DNA from: Pullilachnospira sp963929535
GTDB lineage: Bacteria; Bacillota; Clostridia; Lachnospirales; Lachnospiraceae
NCBI GenBank assembly: GCA_963929535.1
Contig: CAWVIZ010000014.1
Location: forward strand, 124,001 to 188,000
Direction: 5' to 3'
DNA: 64,000 nt
In this document: one piece after another, positions 59,009 through 64,000 of the stretch
Layout: each line of letters opens with the position of its first letter
How positions within the stretch are numbered: the stretch's first letter is position 1
Made by a program: the position numbers and the translations under genes
The notes under the pieces: model-generated
The model's database searches: none
What the model was told of the DNA's origin: nothing
The model's input: only the letters and a program-made list of their open reading frames with translations

Positions 59009-62000
59009 TCAGGAGATCCAGGCACCGCTTCCGGAAAAATGATAGGTTTTGCCGTCAATCTGCTGGGTGCCGGTGACCATGTATCCGGAACTGTTCATGT
59101 AGTACCAGGTATTGCCAAGCTTTTGCCATCCGGTGAGCATATGCCCGGAACTGTCCATATAGAACCAGTGACCGCCCAGATACTGCCATCCGGTGAGCAT
59201 ATGCCCGGAACTGTCCATATAGAACCAGTGACCGCCCAGATACTGCCATCCGGTGAGCATGTATCCGGAATGATTCATATAATACCAGTGACCGTCAATT
59301 TCCTGCCATCCGGTAAGCATATATCCGGAGCTGTTCATATAAAACCAATGGCCGCCCAGATACTGCCATCCGGTGAGCATATGCCCGGAGCCATTCAGAT
59401 AGAACCAGTGCCCATTCAGCTTCTGCCATCCGGTGAGCATATGTCCGGAACTGTTCAGATAGAACCAGTGCCCATTCAGCTTCTGCCACCCGGTGAGCAT
59501 CTGCCCGGAGGGATCCATATAGTACCAGTGGCCGCCCAGATACTGCCATCCGGTGAGCATACGTCCGGAATTGTTCATATAAAACCAGATACCGCCCAGA
59601 TACTGCCACCCGGTGAGCATATGCCCGGAACTGTTCAGATAATACCAGGCGCCGTTCACCTTCTGCCATCCGGTGAGCATATGCCCGGAGGGATCCATAT
59701 AGTACCAGTGGCCGCCCAGATACTGCCACCCGGTGAGCATGCGCCCCGAGCTGTTCAGATAATACCAGACACCGCCCAGATACTGCCACCCGGTGAGCAT
59801 GGCACCGGAGGGATCCATGTAATACCAGACACCGTTCACCTTCTGCCACCCGGTGAGCATCTGCCCGGAGGAATTCAGGTAATACCAGGTACCGCCCAGA
59901 TACTGCCACCCGGTGAGCATATGTCCGGAGGAATCCAGATAGTACCAGATGCCGCCCACCTTCTGCCATCCGGTGAGCATGGCGCCGGAAGCATCCATAT
60001 AATACCAGATCCCTTTTACTTTCTGCCATCCCACAGTCATCCGGCCGTTGGAATCCAGATAGTACCAGGTGGAGCCCAGCTTCAGCCAGCCGGTCATCAT
60101 ATAGCCGGAACTGTTAAAGTAATACCAGTCTCCGTCGATCCGTTCCCATTGGCTTCTGGGATAAGTACCGTTTGGACGCTGGTACCACCAGCCTTTGCCA
60201 TCCTTGCGCCAGTTTTCATTTTTATAGTTGGCGATCAGTTTGCCGTCAGAACCATAGTAATCGCCTCCGGCCCAGGCGGAGGTGATCATTAAGCCATTGC
60301 TGTCGAAGTAGTATGTGGCGCCGTTGATCTTCTTCTGGCCGGTGGCCATGCTGCCGTCGCTGTTGAGATAGTACCAGCCCTTGTTGTAGCTGACCCAGCC
60401 GGTAGCCATATAGCCGGAAGCGTCGAAGTAGTACCAGGTGCCGCTGATCTTTTTCCATCCGGTGACCATGCCCCCGGAGCTGTCCAGGTAGCAGTACCTT
60501 CCGCTGGAGTCCTTTATCCACTTATTCCGGTCCGCACGGCTGCTGTTGGAAAAATGATAGTAGGTGCTGCCGCTTTTCAGCCAGCCGTTGTATGCTGTGG
60601 GATATCCGTCCCTGTAGTAAATATGCTCCGCCGGATCCGCATGACTGGCAGATGCCACGAAACCGTGACCGGAAGGAATATTGCTGGTAAGAGACGCATT
60701 CAGCTGAAATACCAGGGCCGGAACGATATCCGAGTACCAGGCAGTGGCGTAAAGCGCGCTTCCTTTATCTGCCATGGCCAGAAGCGTATCCAGTGTCCCT
60801 CTTCCTCCTCCCGGCGCGGCGTCATTGGAGACAGCGGTATAATCTCCGCACATCACCATGATCTTGGGGGAGAGGCCGCTGACGTATCCGTAGGTGTTGG
60901 AACCGTAATACCCGTGATGTCCCAGGGTCAGAATGTCCACATGACCCAGCTGGGAGGCCAGGGCAGTTTCGGCGCCCTCATAGTTATTGATATCTCCCGC
61001 CAGAAAAGCGCTTTTCCCATTTGCCGTTACCTTAACTCCCAGACAGAAATAATTGGCATCGGGTTTTGGGGTTGTCTTATAGTTTCCGCCGTAGTGGACG
61101 ATGTCGATCTGCATTGCCCCGCCCAGTGTGAAACTGGGGGTGGAGGTAGTGTTCCGGGCCTGGGACAGGGTGTCGAATTTTCCTACACGGGCGGAACCTC
61201 CCTGAGGCTCCCCTGTATTGGTGGGATCCTTTTCGCTGTCGGGATCCACCTGGTCTGCAGCGGGAATATCGGAGGTAGTCATGTTGTCGGAAACGCCTTC
61301 GCTGCCGGCATCCGCCTGGGGAGTGTCGATGATTCCGCTGTCGGTTTCTGCAGCTTCTTCCTGCCCGGTATATGTAAGGACCAGCGTCCATGGGTTTTCT
61401 TCCGGGGTTTCCCAGGTGTAATCAGCGGGGGCCTGGGGAATCCAGAGGCGGTAATCCGATCCGGCCTCCTGAAGAGACTGGTCCTCTGCGCTGTCTTGGG
61501 CGGAGGGTTCCTCTGCGGTATCACCCGGAGCAGCGGATCCGCCGGCCGCCGCGGCTTCAGTCAGAAGAGTTTCCCGGGAATAGGACCAGACTCCGTTTTC
61601 GTCCGGCATCAATGTAAATTCCTGTACATCTTCCCATATATTTTCGCCGCTCTGTCTCTGCAGAAGTACGGTCAGACTTTCCGGGCGGGCCGTATCCGGC
61701 GCGCTCTGGTCATTCCATATCACAGAGATATCTTCCGGATCGGAGGATACGGTATGGGTGCAGACAAAATCGAAGGAGTTTTCAGTGGAGACTGTATACC
61801 CCTCCGGCGCCTGCACAGAGACAGCGTAGGCGATCTCTGTTTTGCTGTCATCGTATTTTTGCAGGTCTTTGAAACTGTACAGCCAATTTCCGGAGGAATC
61901 AGGCTGTACGGTCTGGGAAGTTACCGTCCCAGTCAGCGGGTTGGCAAGCTCCACGGTTACCTGGGAGGGCCGGATCTGGTCCGCGTCGTTCCCGTCCTCC

Positions 62001-62587
62001 CAGGCAATGCTTCCCTGGACCGTAACTTTTTCCGGATAAAGAGGAGCGGAGGGATCGAAATTCTGGATCAGCGTGGCGCCCACCTCCTGGGCCGCCTGGA
62101 TCATGTGATCATAAACATAGAGGTTATCCCACAGATTTCCGCTTACATAGGAATCCTTGTATTCCTGGATGTAGACCCGTTTGGGATGAAAGGTGCGGAT
62201 GACCTCATCCGCAGAACCGATATGGTCGCTGTGGGGATGAGTTCCGATATAAAATTCAAAGTTTTCTGTGGTGACCCCTACGGACCGCATATAGGAAATA
62301 ACCCGGTCTTCATATCCCTGACCGATGATAACCCCCGACCGAAGCGGATACCTGGGATCACTTCCGTCCGGATAGTCGTTATCCTCACCGGAGTCCACCA
62401 TACCGAACTGTCCGTTGCATTCCAGCAGGATGGCTTCTGTATTGCCCGGAAGCGTCAGATAGTGGATCCTGGCAGAAGACTGAGCCGCTTCCGCAGTGCC
62501 GCCGGAAGAAGCCGGAAACACCTGACAGGAAAAACACAGGGCCATGAGGACCAGAAAACACAGGGCTTTCTTCAGAACATCTTTCAT
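59009..62587 (-). CDS. Secreted metallo-beta-lactamase-fold protein with choline-binding-type repeats (Pce-like)
   Basis: 1192 residues. A signal peptide (KKALCFLVLMALCFSCQVF) is followed by a metallo-beta-lactamase fold with THPHSDHIG (metal ligands at 117-122), then FLAGDI and LTLGHHGYYGSN. Between the two halves (about 185-470) sit two Cna-B-like domains (IAWEDGNDADQIRPSQVTVE and VIWNDQSAPDTARPESLTVL) and an acidic linker. About 21 cell-wall-binding repeats of 20 residues fill the C-terminus (GWQYLGGHWYYMDPSGHMLT type). The pneumococcal phosphorylcholine esterase Pce has this metallo-beta-lactamase plus choline-repeat design, so removal of phosphocholine or another wall substituent is a good hypothesis. 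AAAGGAAACC precedes the ATG. Confidence 0.9.
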   Translation of the reverse strand: MKDVLKKALCFLVLMALCFSCQVFPASSGGTAEAAQSSARIHYLTLPGNTEAILLECNGQFGMVDSGEDNDYPDGSDPRYPLRSGVIIGQGYEDRVISYMRSVGVTTENFEFYIGTHPHSDHIGSADEVIRTFHPKRVYIQEYKDSYVSGNLWDNLYVYDHMIQAAQEVGATLIQNFDPSAPLYPEKVTVQGSIAWEDGNDADQIRPSQVTVELANPLTGTVTSQTVQPDSSGNWLYSFKDLQKYDDSKTEIAYAVSVQAPEGYTVSTENSFDFVCTHTVSSDPEDISVIWNDQSAPDTARPESLTVLLQRQSGENIWEDVQEFTLMPDENGVWSYSRETLLTEAAAAGGSAAPGDTAEEPSAQDSAEDQSLQEAGSDYRLWIPQAPADYTWETPEENPWTLVLTYTGQEEAAETDSGIIDTPQADAGSEGVSDNMTTSDIPAADQVDPDSEKDPTNTGEPQGGSARVGKFDTLSQARNTTSTPSFTLGGAMQIDIVHYGGNYKTTPKPDANYFCLGVKVTANGKSAFLAGDINNYEGAETALASQLGHVDILTLGHHGYYGSNTYGYVSGLSPKIMVMCGDYTAVSNDAAPGGGRGTLDTLLAMADKGSALYATAWYSDIVPALVFQLNASLTSNIPSGHGFVASASHADPAEHIYYRDGYPTAYNGWLKSGSTYYHFSNSSRADRNKWIKDSSGRYCYLDSSGGMVTGWKKISGTWYYFDASGYMATGWVSYNKGWYYLNSDGSMATGQKKINGATYYFDSNGLMITSAWAGGDYYGSDGKLIANYKNENWRKDGKGWWYQRPNGTYPRSQWERIDGDWYYFNSSGYMMTGWLKLGSTWYYLDSNGRMTVGWQKVKGIWYYMDASGAMLTGWQKVGGIWYYLDSSGHMLTGWQYLGGTWYYLNSSGQMLTGWQKVNGVWYYMDPSGAMLTGWQYLGGVWYYLNSSGRMLTGWQYLGGHWYYMDPSGHMLTGWQKVNGAWYYLNSSGHMLTGWQYLGGIWFYMNNSGRMLTGWQYLGGHWYYMDPSGQMLTGWQKLNGHWFYLNSSGHMLTGWQKLNGHWFYLNGSGHMLTGWQYLGGHWFYMNSSGYMLTGWQEIDGHWYYMNHSGYMLTGWQYLGGHWFYMDSSGHMLTGWQYLGGHWFYMDSSGHMLTGWQKLGNTWYYMNSSGYMVTGTQQIDGKTYHFSGSGAWIS

Positions 62588-62705
62588 AGAAGGTTTCCTT
62601 TCTTAAGATGATAAGAAAATTATAGCAGGAATCGGAGATAAATCAATACAGGCAGCAGTATTTGGCAGAAATTTGCACGGCAGCCGGGCCGTCAGCAAAA
62701 GGAGT

Positions 62706-62737
62706 GTGACAGTGAAGCCGGAGGGCTGAACTGTTAC
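62706..62737 (-). repeat. Solo 32-bp hairpin of the miniature-element family
   Basis: GTGACAG...CTGTTAC ends with the GAAGCCGGAGGGCTGAA core, inverted relative to copy 4 that follows 17 bases later. The flanking octamers (AAAGGAGT and GGGCGGCC) do not match, so it is older or was rearranged. Confidence 0.75.
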
Positions 62738-62754
62738 GGGCGGCCGGTCAGAGG

Positions 62755-62897
62755 GTAACAGTTCAGCCTTCCGGCTTCACTGTTACAAATGCATGCACAC
62801 AGGCTGCGCGAAACGCAGCCTGGCGCCCGCAGGTCTCGGGATCCCGCTGCAAATGCAGCGGGACACCTCGCGGGACAGTTGAAGGCTGAACTGTAAC
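62755..62897 (+). mobile_element. 143-bp miniature element, copy 4 (subfamily II)
   Basis: Same element as copy 2, in plus orientation. Exact flanking direct repeats GTCAGAGG are at 62747-62754 and 62898-62905. It lies between the divergent Pce-like and LicD-like genes, directly upstream of the LicD promoter. Confidence 0.9.
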
Positions 62898-62917
62898 GTC
62901 AGAGGTACTATTTAGGC

Positions 62918-62946
62918 TTGCCCTGAATGTTAAAAAATGATATAGT
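62918..62946 (+). promoter_or_regulatory. Promoter of the LicD-like genes
   Basis: TTGCCC (62918-62923), 17-base spacer, TATAGT (62941-62946), 36 bases before the start codon. Confidence 0.6.
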
Positions 62947-62982
62947 AGGTTACGATACCATTGGCACATCTGAGGAGGAATT

Positions 62983-63840
62983 ATGGGATATAAGCAGTAT
63001 GAACCGGAGACTCTGAAGAAAATTCAGAGAAAAGAGCTGGAGATTATTAAGGAATTTTCCAGGATTTGCGAGAAATATGAGATCCCTTATTTTGCGGTAT
63101 TTGGCACTGCTATCGGCGCCATCCGGCATCATGGATTTATCCCATGGGATGACGATGTGGATTTCGGAATGCTGAGAGAGGATTATGAACGTTTTCTGGT
63201 AGCTGCGGACAAAGAGTTCGGAGACCGTTATGGTATGGCGGGACCGGACTGCCCCCAGAAATTTTATAATTTCGTAAGCAAGATGTATAAAAAAGGAACC
63301 CGGTTTGCTACCATTTATGATCATGGAAACTGGGACATGGGAATCAACATCGATATTTTTGTTTTTGACTACATGCCCAGGAATCCTGGGAAGTTCCGGC
63401 GTCAAAAGAGAAAAGCCCTGCTTCTCAGAAGTCTTTACATGATCAAGAATGTTAATTTTTATCAAAGCTACGTTTTTGGAGAAGGAAAAACCTTGCAGAG
63501 ACTGCTGTGCGGCGGCCTCCATTATGTTATGAAAGTTTTTTCACCCGGAAATGAATGGTTCTGCCGGGCATGGAAAAAGAACGCAGTGAAGTACTACAGA
63601 AAATCGGAGACGGTCACCCAGTTTAATGACACGGGCATCTGGGAGAGCAGGATCCGTCTGGAGGATCTGTTCCCTCTGAAAAGGGTACCCTTTGAAGATA
63701 CGTATATCACCGTTCCCAAAGAGTATGACAAGGTGCTCCGGGAGATGTACGGAGACTATATGCAGATACCGCCCAAAGAAAAACAGCAGAATCACTATCC
63801 GTATATCCTGGATCTGGGAGAAGGAGAGGAGAAGGAATGA
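62983..63840 (+). CDS. LicD-family phosphotransferase
   Basis: 285 residues. The LicD nucleotidyltransferase-fold motif is complete: FAVFGTAIGAIRHHGFIPWD followed by DDVDFGM, with the acidic residues that bind metal. LicD proteins move phosphocholine (or ribitol/glycerol phosphate in relatives) from a CDP-linked donor onto surface glycans. GAGGAGGA precedes the ATG. The stop overlaps the start of a second LicD-like gene. With the LicC-like enzyme at 22257 and choline-binding-type proteins, phosphocholine transfer is favoured. Confidence 0.9.
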   Translation: MGYKQYEPETLKKIQRKELEIIKEFSRICEKYEIPYFAVFGTAIGAIRHHGFIPWDDDVDFGMLREDYERFLVAADKEFGDRYGMAGPDCPQKFYNFVSKMYKKGTRFATIYDHGNWDMGINIDIFVFDYMPRNPGKFRRQKRKALLLRSLYMIKNVNFYQSYVFGEGKTLQRLLCGGLHYVMKVFSPGNEWFCRAWKKNAVKYYRKSETVTQFNDTGIWESRIRLEDLFPLKRVPFEDTYITVPKEYDKVLREMYGDYMQIPPKEKQQNHYPYILDLGEGEEKE

Positions 63841-64000
63841 AGGGACAGTTCAAAGAGTATGAACCGGAGGTCCTGAAAAGACTTCAGCGTGTTCAGACAG
63901 AGATACTGGCGGAATTTATCCGTATCTGTGAAAAATATGATCTGGAATATATCATGCTGGGAGGCACCGGCATCGGTGTGGTGCGGCATCAGGGGTTTAT
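63837..64000 (+). CDS. LicD-family phosphotransferase, N-terminal fragment
   Basis: 54 codons before the window ends. It begins MKGQFKEYEPEVLKRLQRVQ and reaches the start of the LicD motif (LGGTGIGVVRHQGF). It overlaps the preceding LicD gene by four bases (ATGA) and resembles it (YEPE..K..QR, ICEKY), so it is a tandem paralogue. The catalytic acidic residues lie beyond the edge. Confidence 0.85.
   Translation, partial: MKGQFKEYEPEVLKRLQRVQTEILAEFIRICEKYDLEYIMLGGTGIGVVRHQGF

Noticed and set aside
59039..60292. A long plus-strand open frame of about 417 codons opposite the Pce-like gene
   Set aside because: It arises from the 60-bp repeat of the real minus-strand gene, has period-20 composition and no ribosome site, and the minus-strand frame has a signal peptide and recognisable domains.
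62698..62745. Target duplication around the solo hairpin at 62706
   Set aside because: The flanking octamers AAAGGAGT and GGGCGGCC differ, so no duplication can be claimed for this copy.
62755..62969. Short open frames within each 143-bp element (products ending FVTVKPEG-like)
   Set aside because: The same residues recur because the DNA is repeated; frames run through hairpins and inverted repeats and lack ribosome sites. They should not be annotated as proteins.

Overview
The window looks like a chromosome segment of a low-to-middle-GC Gram-positive gut anaerobe, most likely a Lachnospiraceae member. The evidence is the strong AGGAGG-type ribosome sites, consensus sigma-A promoters, a Spo0A C-terminal-domain protein, DUF5685 and DUF6077 proteins, and many choline-binding-type cell-wall repeats. 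No rRNA, tRNA, CRISPR array, phage or transposase gene was seen. Species cannot be told from the sequence.

Layout. 0-3.4 kb: molybdate uptake (HTH protein, Mop protein, modABC; modC carries a one-base frameshift). 3.4-13.7 kb: mostly housekeeping and hypothetical genes, namely HAD phosphatases, a flavodoxin-like protein, DUF5685, a DnaJ-domain protein, a frameshifted sodium symporter, a zinc-dependent phospholipase-C-like protein, methylglyoxal synthase, a SEC-C protein and a DUF218 protein. An orphan ~200-nt transcription unit with tandem repeats lies at 11.8 kb. 14-20.3 kb: a YtrA-type GntR regulator with its own operator and ABC transporter, a second ABC exporter and a NuoE-like 2Fe-2S protein. 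20.5-28.5 kb: asparaginase, a Spo0A_C-only protein, a LicC-like nucleotidyltransferase, an L,D-transpeptidase with choline-binding-type repeats, and a DUF6077 membrane protein interrupted by an in-frame stop.

28.5-55.2 kb: one co-directional cell-surface polymer cluster behind a perfect consensus promoter (TTGACA-17-TATAAT). It holds two phosphoglycosyltransferases (one fused to a GT2 domain), GT2 enzymes, a GlfT2-like galactofuranosyltransferase with UDP-galactopyranose mutase, two ABC-2 exporters, two tandem ferredoxin/FrhB/pyruvyltransferase fusions, an acyltransferase, a CapD-like dehydratase, TagD and four CDP-glycerol glycerophosphotransferase-family proteins. The inferred product is a galactofuranose-containing, pyruvylated, acylated glycan plus a glycerol-phosphate (teichoic-acid-like) polymer. 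55.4-64 kb: a secreted repeat protein, a D,D-carboxypeptidase, a very large metallo-beta-lactamase-fold protein with choline-binding-type repeats (Pce-like) and two LicD-family proteins. With the LicC-like gene at 22 kb, these suggest a phosphocholine addition, recognition and removal circuit on the surface polymer.

The strongest new signal is a 143-bp hairpin-rich miniature element present in four full copies (13782, 23238, 58852, 62755). Each copy is flanked by its own exact 8-bp direct repeat. A 32-bp mini-version at 43784 also has an exact 8-bp duplication, and there are several relics. It behaves like a non-autonomous transposable element, perhaps mobilised by an IS66-type transposase, and its internal stem shows a compensatory base change between subfamilies.
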